This document shows, piece after piece, positions 1-7,594 of a stretch of DNA of 51,251 bases (its first letter is position 1; each line of letters starts with the position of its first letter). Both the position numbers and the translations under genes were made by a program. The stretch is from positions 1 to 51,251 of the forward strand of contig JAKFUF010000052.1 of assembly GCA_021732845.1 (NCBI GenBank), given 5' to 3'. Source of the stretch: Planctomycetaceae bacterium. GTDB lineage: Bacteria; Planctomycetota; Planctomycetia; Planctomycetales; Planctomycetaceae. Under the pieces are notes generated by a model. That model worked only from the letters and a program-made list of their open reading frames with translations. It had not been told where the DNA came from and did no database searches.

Positions 1-120
1 GATCGCTGGCGGTCTCCCGCCGAACGCCTCAACAAACATCGCTACCACGACAACTGGCTGCAAAACCTCTTGGTCTCGGCCTCAATGAACGGCTACCGAC
101 CCGCCCCCCAAAAAGCGTGA
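1..120 (+). CDS. C-terminal end of an unrecognised protein (5' partial)
   Basis: Frame 1 is open from the first base of the window to a TGA at 118-120, giving 39 residues that begin DRWRSPAERLNKHRY and end YRPAPQKA. The start lies outside the window. Composition is polar and basic with no membrane segment. I do not recognise the family. It is taken as coding because the frame is open without interruption, amino-acid use looks protein-like, and an AT-rich inverted repeat of the kind found between genes here follows directly. Confidence 0.5.
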   Translation, partial: DRWRSPAERLNKHRYHDNWLQNLLVSASMNGYRPAPQKA

Positions 121-126
121 CGGTCA

Positions 127-178
127 GGAAATTTGAGATTTGAAATTGGCTTTTGTCGGACACCTCAAATTTGAAATA
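127..178. repeat. AT-rich intergenic inverted repeat
   Basis: AAATTTGAG at 129-137 pairs with CTCAAATTT at 164-172 inside an AT-rich stretch that contrasts with the G+C-rich surroundings. It lies between the partial gene and the convergent ceramidase-like gene. Related AT-rich inverted repeats occur at 6277-6420 and 16784-16953 and, as a single arm, just before hisS. It could act as a bidirectional terminator or be a dispersed repeat. Confidence 0.5.
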
Positions 179-242
179 ACTTTGACATTACTGTACTGCC
201 ACTGCCCGAAACGCGGGCAAGTTACCTGTTGATGGGGCGGCC

Positions 243-1697
243 TCACTTCGCACCATCCTTCAGCAGCTCGTCGATCACCGCCTGAATCTTCACCGAGGCG
301 CCGACTTCCAAATAGCTGGAGCGGGCGCGCCAGGTTTCATAGCCGCCCAGGGCATGCTGCTCGGGCGTGGGCAGGTAGCCGTTGTAGCCATTGGCCAGTT
401 CGATGGTGAAGGTGGGGGCCGGAGCCCGGTGCTGCTTGATCGCCAGCCCGATCTCGGCGAAGACCTCGCAGGGGATGGCGGCAATGCCCAGCTTGCCAAT
501 CCGGATCGCCTGCAACCGCAGTTTGACCGTGTCGGGAAACTTATGAATCAGCACGGATTCGCGGGCATAGATCTGGGGAGCGGTCGTCAACTTGCCCCCG
601 GGCGCGGCGGCGATCAGTGCCTCGGCCTTTGTCAGCTCCTCCGGCGTGGGCTTGCGGACCTTCAGTTCCAGTTCCTGTTCACGTACGGAGAGCGGCACCC
701 AGTTGTGGAACTCCAGTTTTTCATAGACATCGAACGCCGTCCGCGCGACGCTGTCCGCCACCACCTTGTACTGGCCTTCAGCGGGAGGCATCGGCGACTT
801 GGGCAGGCTGTAGTTCACATTATTGATGTCACCGCTGGTCCCGTTGGACATGATGCCCACGAAGGCGGGTTTGACGTCCGTCGCATGTAGCAACTGCGTC
901 ATCCGGTCGGCAAAGGCGGCGAAGTAGTCGGCCGACAGGCTGTCGCCCGGCACGCCCGACCCGACATAGTGCAGGGAATAATTGGCCAGCACGGCGATCG
1001 GCTGGCCGGTCGTGGTTTGCACCGCGACGATGGAAACATCGGGATCGATTGGCCCGGCCGGCTCGGTGACGTCAGGGTTTCCATACCCTGGGTTCATCCG
1101 CGCGCGGTCGGTGACACCGCCGAAGGGGTCGTTGCCGACAGCCCCAGACTTCAGTTTCCAGCGGCGGTTGAAGACCTGCGTCGGGTTTTTCGCGGCACCC
1201 CAGCCGATACGGGCGGGAGCGAGTTGCTTGATGGCCTGAGCCACGCCCTCCGCCACGCGGTCGGAATAGAATTCGGCATAGCCGGGTGCGGGCTCGCTTA
1301 AGAAGACGCCGGCGAGTGACACCGCGGTATGCGTATGCGTGGCTGAGATCAGGATCTGGTTGACGGGAATTCCCGCCAGTTTTTCGATCTTCGCCTTGGT
1401 GGCGTCGATGACTTCCCGGGGGATCATGCAACTGTCGCTGACGATGATGGCAATCCGCGACTTTCCATCATCCAGCACCAGGCAGCGGGCATGCAGCGGG
1501 TCGTGAACGCGGCTCACCATCCGGTCCTGCATCTGGCCGTTGGACGAGACCGGAAACTTGAGCGGCGTGATGTCGGCCGCGTAGGCCGCGGCTGTGAGCA
1601 CCTTTTCTGCAGCGGTACAAAGGTTAGTGCCGAACACACTGCACACAAGCGCGGCCAGGAGGAATGGCATTGGGCGACGAAACAGGGTGGGCATCAT
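243..1697 (-). CDS. Secreted neutral/alkaline ceramidase-like protein
   Basis: 484 residues. The N-terminus (MMPTLFRRPMPFLLAALVC and onward) is a signal peptide ending near the TAAEK sequence, so export is expected. The body resembles the N-terminal domain of neutral/alkaline non-lysosomal ceramidases: an early ITP strand, a central ISATHTHTAVSL segment (about residues 117-128, likely metal-binding histidines), and later GNxNYSLHY-like and NGYNGYLPTPE segments. Planctomycetes have many such proteins, mostly without proven substrates, so true ceramidase activity is not assured. The ATG at 1697 is chosen because GGGAG lies about 8 bases upstream and it starts the signal peptide; the frame continues 28 codons further upstream without a signal-like start. 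No operon partner. Confidence 0.85.
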   Translation of the reverse strand: MMPTLFRRPMPFLLAALVCSVFGTNLCTAAEKVLTAAAYAADITPLKFPVSSNGQMQDRMVSRVHDPLHARCLVLDDGKSRIAIIVSDSCMIPREVIDATKAKIEKLAGIPVNQILISATHTHTAVSLAGVFLSEPAPGYAEFYSDRVAEGVAQAIKQLAPARIGWGAAKNPTQVFNRRWKLKSGAVGNDPFGGVTDRARMNPGYGNPDVTEPAGPIDPDVSIVAVQTTTGQPIAVLANYSLHYVGSGVPGDSLSADYFAAFADRMTQLLHATDVKPAFVGIMSNGTSGDINNVNYSLPKSPMPPAEGQYKVVADSVARTAFDVYEKLEFHNWVPLSVREQELELKVRKPTPEELTKAEALIAAAPGGKLTTAPQIYARESVLIHKFPDTVKLRLQAIRIGKLGIAAIPCEVFAEIGLAIKQHRAPAPTFTIELANGYNGYLPTPEQHALGGYETWRARSSYLEVGASVKIQAVIDELLKDGAK

Positions 1698-1885
1698 CAA
1701 CGGGCTCCCGGATTCAGCGTGAGGTTTCCATTCGCGCAGGCGTGGCTTTCGTTGGGACGCAGCCGTTCCAACGAATCGCATCCACCCAGCCCTGCGTATC
1801 GTCCCGGCCTCGGACCGGCTTGTCGAGTCTCTCGCCTCCCGCCATACTCGCGGGCTAAATCGAGCCCGCCTCCCTGGAGCACACC

Positions 1886-2173
1886 ATGTTCTACATCAAT
1901 GTCTGGCTGACCGTGAAAGACGCCGCGAACATCGCCACGGTCGAGGGGCTGTTGAAGCAGGCGGCGCAGGGTTCACAGGCCGAACCCGGTTGCCAGCGTT
2001 TCGAGGTCTACCACTCGGAAGCCACGCCCGGCAAGTTCCTGCTGTGCGAGCATTGGGCCACGAAAGCCGACTGGGAAGTGCATCGCACCGGCAAGGCCTA
2101 CACGGAAATCTACTTTCCGAAGGTGATCCCCCTCGTCGACCGTGAAGGGCACATTTGCGGAAAGATCGCGTAA
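1886..2173 (+). CDS. ABM-family putative monooxygenase
   Basis: 95 residues, the usual length for a single antibiotic biosynthesis monooxygenase (ABM) domain with a ferredoxin-like fold. Typical elements are the initial strand (FYINVWLTVKD), the E-P-G-C-Q-RFEVYHS turn and strand, and the FLLCEHWATKADWEVHR segment followed by a helix. Family members act as small dimeric quinol or polyketide oxygenases, heme degraders or dimerisation modules; the substrate cannot be inferred here. GGAG lies about 8 bases before the ATG. It is divergently placed from the ceramidase-like gene. Confidence 0.85.
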   Translation: MFYINVWLTVKDAANIATVEGLLKQAAQGSQAEPGCQRFEVYHSEATPGKFLLCEHWATKADWEVHRTGKAYTEIYFPKVIPLVDREGHICGKIA

Positions 2174-2387
2174 TGGAAAAGTAGAATGGCCTTCCCAGGC
2201 CGTTCTCTGGGTGGTTGACGCTCGCTCGCCGTAAAACTCGGATGGCGCGAAACAGCCGGCGGCTCACACGACAGGTGTCGCGGAATGATGTAATGTGGGG
2301 TGAGGTTCGGCCACCGAAGGCCCACCATGGCGACCGCGAACTCAGATGTCTGGATCGACAGAACACACCGAGATCAAAGAAATTTGA

Positions 2388-2481
2388 GCCACGGATGGAA
2401 CACTGATGAAACACGGATTTGGGATTTGGTAGAAGGTCGTAGACTCACAAAATCCGTGTTTTTCCGCGCTCAGTCCGTGGC
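2388..2481. repeat. Long intergenic hairpin repeat
   Basis: GCCACGGA (2388-2395) pairs with TCCGTGGC (2474-2481), and a perfect 12-base inverted repeat, AAACACGGATTT (2409-2420) with AAATCCGTGTTT (2450-2461), lies inside it. It occupies the 392-base gene-free stretch 2174-2565, in which I see no coding frame with family resemblance. It looks like a dispersed palindromic repeat rather than a terminator, since no T-run follows it. Confidence 0.65.
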
Positions 2482-2565
2482 TTGTTGTCTCTATTGAGGG
2501 CGAGGCATCGCCCGCCCGCCTCAGGATTCGCTTCAATGAGCAGGTAGGCAGCATCGGAGGTGAAG

Positions 2566-4101
2566 GTGCTACGCATTCTCGGATCGCGGCGGCCACTAAT
2601 AGGTTTTGCTCGCTCCGGAACCCCTGGCGCGGATGGGCGGCTTGCGCCGCCTTCTTCATCCGCTATCGGGGTTCCGCGCTCACTGGCGAATGGCGTCAGC
2701 CGGCGGGCTCTGTTGCAGACGGGAGCCTTGGGACTGTGCGGGCTGGGAACGGCAGGTCCGGCGCACGCTGCCGAACCAGCAAATACCGGCCTGCCGGGCT
2801 TTGGCCGGGCGAAACGCTGTCTGGTGCTCTACATTTATGGAGCCTGGAGCCAGCTCGACACGTTCGACCCCAAGCCGGATGCTCCGACAGAAATTCGCGG
2901 AGAATTCGGCACCATTGAGTCGTGTCTGCCCGGCGTGCGGGTCTGCGAACATCTGCCCCGCGCAGCGGGCGTGCTGGACCGCGGGACGCTGGTGCGGTCG
3001 ATGGCCCATCCGTGGAACGTTCATTCGGCGTCATACACGCTGACGGGGAACCCCGACACCGAGCGGATCGAAGGCCGGCAGCGGCATCCCGATCAGTGGC
3101 CCTACCTGGGCAGCGTGGTGAACTATCTGGCAGATGAGGGGCAGTTTGGAACGCAGCAGCGCGGGGTGCCGGTCAATGTCATGCTGCCGTGGCGGCAGAG
3201 CCTGCATGCCCGGCCCAACAAACGCTCCGGAACCTTTGGCGGCTTTCTGGGTGCGACCTACGACCCGCTGTGGACCGAGTTTCAGGGCGAAGCCCCGTCG
3301 GGCGACCCGTTTCGCGGGATCACGCCCACCAGCCGGCTGGCGTTCGGCGCGAAAAACACCGCTGCGATCACGCTGGATACCCTCGACCGCCGGCGTTCCT
3401 TGCTGTCCCAGTTTGAAGACCAGCGCGACGACTTGCTGACCGCCGCCGCCGTCCGTGGCTACGCCCATCAGCAGAATTTCGCCCTCGATTTCCTGGCAAC
3501 TCCCGCCGTTCGCGACGCGCTCGAAGTCGACCGCGAATCACCTGCTTTACGCGACGATTATGGCATGACGCTGTTCGGCCAGGCCTGCCTCGCGGCCCGC
3601 CGGCTCCTGGAAGCCAACGTCAAATTCGTGACCGTTGTGTGGGACGAGTACGGCCAGACTGACGAGAGTTGGGACACGCACTACGACCACCACTCGCGGC
3701 TCAAAGAGTTCCTGCTGCCGGCCTTCGACCGGGCCTATTCCGCCTTGCTGACAGATCTGGACCGGCGTGGCTTACTCGAAGACACGCTTGTGCTATGCCT
3801 GAGCGAGCACGGCCGGACTCCACGGTTCGACATCACCGCCGCTGGTGCTCCCGGTCGCGGACACTGGTCCCGCGCCTACAGCCAGTTGTTCGCCGGCGCG
3901 GGTGTGCCACGGGGCCAAGTGATTGGATCCAGTGATGCCACGGCAGCCGATGTGATCGACAAACCAATCGATCCGAAAGACATCTTATGCACCGCCTACC
4001 ACCTGCTCGGCGTGGATTCCAAACGCGAACTCATGATGGTCCCCGGCCGACCGGTGCCGCTGGTGGCTGGCGGCAGGGTTGTGCGGGAGTTGTTGGGGTG
4101 A
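2566..4101 (+). CDS. DUF1501 family protein with N-terminal palindromic insertion
   Basis: 511 residues from the GTG at 2566, which has GGAGG 5 bases upstream and gives the family's usual opening MLRILGS; a GTG two codons earlier has worse spacing. DUF1501 proteins have a sulfatase/alkaline-phosphatase-like fold and a Tat-type signal, seen here as NGVSRRALLQTGALGLCGLG. Further family segments are YIYGAWSQLDTFDPKP, WDTHYDHHSRLKEFLLPAFD, LCLSEHGRTPRF and GRGHWSRAYSQLFAGAGV. Members are commonly encoded with DUF1549/DUF1553 proteins, but this copy stands alone. About 30 residues separate MLRILGSRRPL from NGVSRR, where relatives as I remember them have only a few; this segment is encoded by a palindrome (separate entry). 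The enzymatic role is unknown. Confidence 0.92.
   Translation: MLRILGSRRPLIGFARSGTPGADGRLAPPSSSAIGVPRSLANGVSRRALLQTGALGLCGLGTAGPAHAAEPANTGLPGFGRAKRCLVLYIYGAWSQLDTFDPKPDAPTEIRGEFGTIESCLPGVRVCEHLPRAAGVLDRGTLVRSMAHPWNVHSASYTLTGNPDTERIEGRQRHPDQWPYLGSVVNYLADEGQFGTQQRGVPVNVMLPWRQSLHARPNKRSGTFGGFLGATYDPLWTEFQGEAPSGDPFRGITPTSRLAFGAKNTAAITLDTLDRRRSLLSQFEDQRDDLLTAAAVRGYAHQQNFALDFLATPAVRDALEVDRESPALRDDYGMTLFGQACLAARRLLEANVKFVTVVWDEYGQTDESWDTHYDHHSRLKEFLLPAFDRAYSALLTDLDRRGLLEDTLVLCLSEHGRTPRFDITAAGAPGRGHWSRAYSQLFAGAGVPRGQVIGSSDATAADVIDKPIDPKDILCTAYHLLGVDSKRELMMVPGRPVPLVAGGRVVRELLG
2616..2676. repeat. Palindromic element inside the DUF1501 coding sequence
   Basis: Three nested paired blocks form an imperfect hairpin: CGGAACCCC (2616-2624) with GGGGTTCCG (2668-2676), GCGGATG (2629-2635) with CATCCGC (2657-2663), and GGCGGC (2636-2641) with GCCGCC (2646-2651) around a TTGC loop. 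The right arm has a 5-base bulge. The element keeps the reading frame and encodes a Gly/Ala/Pro/Ser-rich segment between the family N-terminus and the twin-arginine motif. Confidence 0.75.
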
Positions 4102-4125
4102 GCGGATCTGTCAGTTTTTTTGGCA

Positions 4126-4533
4126 TCAATACTCGGCACCAATGATAGTGACGCACGTCAGTTTTCTAGACTTGTTGTCGACCGTGACGACCATCGCACC
4201 CCCGCCTTCCAATGTTGAGGGAATTGGACCGTCGAATCGAAGATAATAGACGGTTTTCAAATGGTCCTTGTCGATGCGCGTCGACTTCGCAAAGCAGTCT
4301 TGGAACATGTCTGCTGACTGCCCAACGAGCGACTTCTCTTCATCCGCTGAATGGAGCCTTTGCACACAGCGTGTGGATTGCTCAACCTCTTCTGCCGTGA
4401 GCTTTCGAAATTGGACGGTCGGTTGTTGCAGGACAGATTGCAGCCAGCTGAACGCACTGTGACCGGCGATCACCAGCAGCACGCAACCGAGAAATGAGAG
4501 CAGTGTTTTTTTAGATCTTTGGCCAGTTCTCAT
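4126..4533 (-). CDS. Hypothetical protein with one N-terminal membrane segment
   Basis: 135 residues. A basic start (MRTGQRSKK) is followed by a hydrophobic segment at about residues 10-26 (TLLSFLGCVLLVIAGHSAF), which is either an anchor or an uncleaved signal. The remainder is soluble with three cysteines and ends in predicted strands. I do not recognise the family. It starts 31 bases after the ATP-grasp gene on the same strand and is probably co-transcribed. GAGG lies 11 bases before the ATG. Its stop is 24 bases from that of the convergent DUF1501 gene. Confidence 0.65.
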   Translation of the reverse strand: MRTGQRSKKTLLSFLGCVLLVIAGHSAFSWLQSVLQQPTVQFRKLTAEEVEQSTRCVQRLHSADEEKSLVGQSADMFQDCFAKSTRIDKDHLKTVYYLRFDGPIPSTLEGGGAMVVTVDNKSRKLTCVTIIGAEY

Positions 4534-4564
4534 GCTTCAGTGCACCTCATCAAATTCCGTGCGG

Positions 4565-5344
4565 TCAGTCAGTGAGCCACTGAAGCACAAACGCAGCATA
4601 CGCCTCCCAGATTTCTGGAAAGCGGGTGACATTGGGGATGTGATTCACCTCCAGCAGATGCGGCCCATCTGCCGTGACGATGTAGTCGTTGGCGGCGATC
4701 TCCAGGCCAAAGCCCTTGGCCACATTTCGGGTGTCCGCCACCAACCGTTGATCTGGCTCCATGAGGCACGCGGTCGGGTGATGAATGGACTTCAGCCAGT
4801 CGTCCCCTTCCAGTTTGATTTGCCAGGCCTTGTCGCCGATAACCACGATGCGGATCGCCTCTCCAGGCAGGTACCGTTCAACGATCGCGGATTCCTTCGC
4901 CCGCCATGTGCGATCGAAGCGCTCTTTGTTTTCGCCACAATGCCAGTTGCCCCACTTGGCAATCCGTTCAATGTCTGTGGAGTATTCAATGCCCGGGGAG
5001 GCGAAGCCACGCGGCGGGTTGCCGAACTCCGTGAACCCCAACGCACGAACGAGGCAGGGAAGCTTCAGGCGGCAATCCATCATTGCCCGCGCATTGGGCA
5101 AACACGGTCCGCCCCACAAGGCCAGACCCGCGATTAGGTCGTGATCGTCCTCGAAGATGCCATGGAAGACGACTTTGGAGACCGGTATGAAGTCGAACCC
5201 ACTGACAGATTCGACAAGCAGTTCACGATCCCGTACAAGAATCCGTGGCAGGGTTTCGTAAACGACGAGCGGCCGTGCGAAACGTGCCCTCAGCACCTCG
5301 TTCTGTGGCTCATCGAGCCCAATGATGCATGCACGCTGAGTCAT
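4565..5344 (-). CDS. ATP-grasp-like protein
   Basis: 259 residues. The C-terminal half shows an ATP-grasp pattern: the strand EAIRIVVIGDKAWQIKLEGD, and near the end PHLLEVNHIPNVTRF, where the E-x-N pair matches the metal-binding Glu/Asn of RimK-type ATP-grasp ligases. The N-terminal third is a compact domain beginning MTQRACIIGLDEPQNEVL. The family joins carboxylates to amines or thiols using ATP; the substrate is unknown. It is followed by the 135-residue membrane protein. The minus-strand terminator at 5379-5415 isolates it from the upstream TatA genes, so a promoter should lie within about 35 bases of its start. No cysteine- or metal-rich addition is visible. Confidence 0.7.
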   Translation of the reverse strand: MTQRACIIGLDEPQNEVLRARFARPLVVYETLPRILVRDRELLVESVSGFDFIPVSKVVFHGIFEDDHDLIAGLALWGGPCLPNARAMMDCRLKLPCLVRALGFTEFGNPPRGFASPGIEYSTDIERIAKWGNWHCGENKERFDRTWRAKESAIVERYLPGEAIRIVVIGDKAWQIKLEGDDWLKSIHHPTACLMEPDQRLVADTRNVAKGFGLEIAANDYIVTADGPHLLEVNHIPNVTRFPEIWEAYAAFVLQWLTD

Positions 5345-5378
5345 GTGGGAAGCTCTCTTTCGAGAATGTTCTGTCCGC

Positions 5379-5415
5379 CAAAAAGAAAAACCCAGGCGGT
5401 TGTGAGCCTGGGTTT
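5379..5415 (-). terminator. Rho-independent terminator after the tatA pair
   Basis: On the minus strand AACCCAGGC pairs with GCCTGGGTT (plus-strand positions 5405-5413 and 5389-5397) around a 7-base loop, followed by a T-rich tract (TTTTTCTTTTT, complement of 5379-5389). This is the clearest intrinsic terminator in the first 10 kb. Confidence 0.88.
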
Positions 5416-5441
5416 GCGGTCGGGCGGGGTCGAGCCACGGT

Positions 5442-5708
5442 TCACGAGCCGGGCTCGAACTTTGGTGGCTCGAACTTCGGCGCGGTCAACTCGTCGCGAT
5501 CGTCCTGGGGGACCGGGCGGGAGGCGGGGGCCGGAGCCGGTTCGCGATAGACGTTGCTGTGCATTTCCGACTCAAAGCCGGCGATCCCCTTCTTGAACTC
5601 CATCATCCCCTTGCCGAGGCTGCGGGCCACCTCGGGCAGCCGCTTGCCGAACAGCAGCAATCCGATGATGGTGCAAAACATCATCTCCGTGGGACCGATT
5701 CCGAACAT
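5442..5708 (-). CDS. tatA: TatA/E-type twin-arginine translocase subunit
   Basis: 88 residues from the ATG at 5708. The layout is that of TatA: a short N-terminus (MFGIGPTEM), one membrane helix (about residues 8-20), the FG hinge (LLFGKRLPEVARSLGKG), an amphipathic helix (MMEFKKGIAGFESE) and a polar, proline-rich tail. TatA oligomers form the pore that moves folded proteins, cofactor-bearing ones included, across the inner membrane. It lies 104 bases downstream of a second tatA-type gene and ends at a strong terminator. No tatB or tatC is nearby. The frame continues upstream, but only this ATG gives the family N-terminus. Confidence 0.93.
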   Translation of the reverse strand: MFGIGPTEMMFCTIIGLLLFGKRLPEVARSLGKGMMEFKKGIAGFESEMHSNVYREPAPAPASRPVPQDDRDELTAPKFEPPKFEPGS

Positions 5709-5812
5709 GGCTGAACCTGCACGCATTTCGGGGTGACTGCAACGGATTGCGCCGGGCCACATTGGCAGGCGCGAAAATTCATCTGGGCCGGGAAGTGATC
5801 CACCGTCGGAAC

Positions 5813-5995
5813 TCAACTCTTGACGGTGGGTTCCTTGCTGGTCTCTTCTTCCGCAGGAATTCCCGCCGCGCCCTTCTTGAACTCGGTGATGCTCTGGCCG
5901 AGCGAGCGGGCGATGCTTGGGATCCGCGCACCGCCGAACAGCAGCACCGCAATACCCAGAACCGCCATCAGTTCATATGCGCCGATTCCAAACAT
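5813..5995 (-). CDS. tatA: TatA/E-type twin-arginine translocase subunit (short copy)
   Basis: 60 residues. It has the same architecture as its neighbour: MFGIGAYELMAVLGIAVLLF membrane helix, the FG hinge, and the amphipathic ARIPSIARSLGQSITEFKKG helix, but only a very short charged tail ending in EEETSKEPTVKS. The start ATG at 5995 is preceded by GGAG. It is the first gene of the tatA pair. Which of the two corresponds to TatA, TatB or TatE in function cannot be told from sequence; both lack the longer helix typical of TatB. Confidence 0.93.
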   Translation of the reverse strand: MFGIGAYELMAVLGIAVLLFGGARIPSIARSLGQSITEFKKGAAGIPAEEETSKEPTVKS

Positions 5996-6276
5996 GATCG
6001 ATCTCCGGGGTGGTGCTGCGGGGCAGCAGAAATTGAAGCTGACACAAAAGCCCGGAAATTGCATTGGGAGGCAATGGGGAGCTTTGTGACGGACAAACCA
6101 GCCTTTTTGGTGGGTGCCTCTGCCAGTGTTGAGCTTGGGTTGGACTTGGCGGTCCTTCACCAGCATCTATTGTGCAGCGGCCATGGGGGTTTGTCCACTC
6201 GGTTGGCCCGCAGGAGTGCAGGTGGGTGAGCGGATGAATTAAGGGTACGGGGCGCGGGGCGGGATGTCAACGACGG

Positions 6277-6420
6277 GATTTTCGATTTTCGATTTGTGAT
6301 TTTCGATTGGTGAATGACAGCATCGCAATGTCGACGCATGCCGTATATCAATCAAGTGCTTACGACAACTTGGCGACATCGCAGACATTCAATCGTAAAT
6401 CAAAAATCAAAAATCGAAAC
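6277..6420. repeat. AT-rich long inverted repeat
   Basis: The left arm (about 6277-6318, repeated GATTTTCGATTT units and then GAATGACAGC) is the imperfect reverse complement of the right arm (about 6382-6420, GCAGACATTCAATCG and then repeated AAATCAAAAATC units). The arms are about 40 bases long and about 65 bases apart. It occupies most of the 553-base gene-free stretch 5996-6548 between tatA and the secreted-protein gene; I see no gene in this stretch. It looks like a non-coding miniature element or dispersed repeat. Confidence 0.6.
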
Positions 6421-6548
6421 TTGCGAAGCTGTAACGGTTATTCCGCTTGTTGCGCAGACGCCGTTCTTCCCGGATCTTCGGGTTGTGACTCTCGGGAGCA
6501 GGATGATCGATTTTCCGGGAAGGACAGGCCGAAAATCAGGGGTAAGGC

Positions 6549-7373
6549 GTGTTGATCGCCGGGAATGGTTGTCTTCGCTCAAGGATGTCCGCTGTGAATC
6601 TGCGCTTAAGCTTGGTGCGTGTCTTCTCGGTGCGTGTCATCCCGCTGATGCGCGTGGCTGCCGTTGCCGCGGTGCTGGTTGGGACGCATGCCCTGGCAGA
6701 GGATCTCCCGAACGCGGAGATTCCACAGGTTGAAGTGGAGAGCGCGTTGCCGCCAGAAGATGATGCTCCGCAAGTGGTTCCAGAAACCCCGGCGCGGTTG
6801 ACAGCACAGCCGGAATTGGGAGCCACGACCGGGGCTGCCGGCGGCAGTTTCACACCGGAAGCTCGGATGACGCGGACGACGCACAAGATCCGCTACAAGC
6901 CGTTGTCAAAAGTTTCGCTGAGCATCACCCCCACCAAATCGGTGGAACGGGATGGTGCTACAGCGGAACCGGCGGCGGAATATCCGTCGGATCACGCCGC
7001 GCTGTACTTCGCCAACGCCACCACCGACATCGTGGGCGAGCATCGCCCATGGGTCAGCCGCGCCTACGCTTGGGATGGTGGCTGGGCCAAGCATGGAGAG
7101 CTGTACTTCGAAGATCCGAACCTCGAACGGTACGGCTGGAACTACGGCGGGGCTTTGCAGCCGTTCGTTTCGGGTGCCCACTTCTTCGCCCAGGTGCCGT
7201 TCATGCCCTACAAGTGGGCTCTGGGCCGCGACCCGTGGTGCAACCCGATCTACACGCTCGGCCACTACCGCCCCGGCAACTGCGTCCCCTACCAGATCCA
7301 CTATTACCCTTGGAGCTATCGCGCCGCCGCCGTGGAAGGGGCTTTCCTGACAGGCGTGTTCGCGATTCCGTAA
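6549..7373 (+). CDS. Secreted planctomycete-type conserved hypothetical protein
   Basis: 274 residues from a GTG with AGGGG 8 bases upstream; an in-frame ATG at 6585 is an alternative and would give a more compact signal peptide. The hydrophobic stretch RVAAVAAVLVGTHALA ends in an ALA-E cleavage site. A low-complexity Pro/Glu/Ala region follows. The C-terminal 110 residues are aromatic- and Gly/Pro-rich (ELYFEDPNLERYGWNYGG, QPFVSGAHFFAQVPFMPYKW, YTLGHYRPGNCVPYQ), a pattern I associate with secreted proteins of planctomycetes of unknown function. Two cysteines lie in this part. It stands alone and ends before a hairpin. Confidence 0.82.
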   Translation: MLIAGNGCLRSRMSAVNLRLSLVRVFSVRVIPLMRVAAVAAVLVGTHALAEDLPNAEIPQVEVESALPPEDDAPQVVPETPARLTAQPELGATTGAAGGSFTPEARMTRTTHKIRYKPLSKVSLSITPTKSVERDGATAEPAAEYPSDHAALYFANATTDIVGEHRPWVSRAYAWDGGWAKHGELYFEDPNLERYGWNYGGALQPFVSGAHFFAQVPFMPYKWALGRDPWCNPIYTLGHYRPGNCVPYQIHYYPWSYRAAAVEGAFLTGVFAIP

Positions 7374-7395
7374 GCCACGTCGTGATTCCACAAAA

Positions 7396-7440
7396 CACAA
7401 AAGCGGTTCTGCGGCAAATGGCCGTAGAATCGCTTTTGTG
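7396..7440. terminator. Bidirectional hairpin between convergent genes
   Basis: CACAAAAGCG at 7396-7405 is perfectly complementary to CGCTTTTGTG at 7431-7440, and the inner bases TTCT/AGAA and CGGC/GCCG extend the stem to about 18-20 pairs with an AAAT loop. The hairpin sits between the plus-strand gene ending at 7373 and the minus-strand gene ending at 7595 and carries TTTT at the base on both strands, suiting termination in both directions. The T-tract is short. Confidence 0.6.
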
Positions 7441-7594
7441 CATTTCGGCAGGTGCTTCAGTTCACCGCGACGATCGGCTACGGTCACTCTTGCTGCGTCC
7501 CCTGCGCGCTCCAGACCATCCAAAGCCCCAAGATTCTCGGAGCAGCAAACAAAGGAAACGAAGTCTGGGGGGCAGCGGTCTCTTTGTCCGGTCC

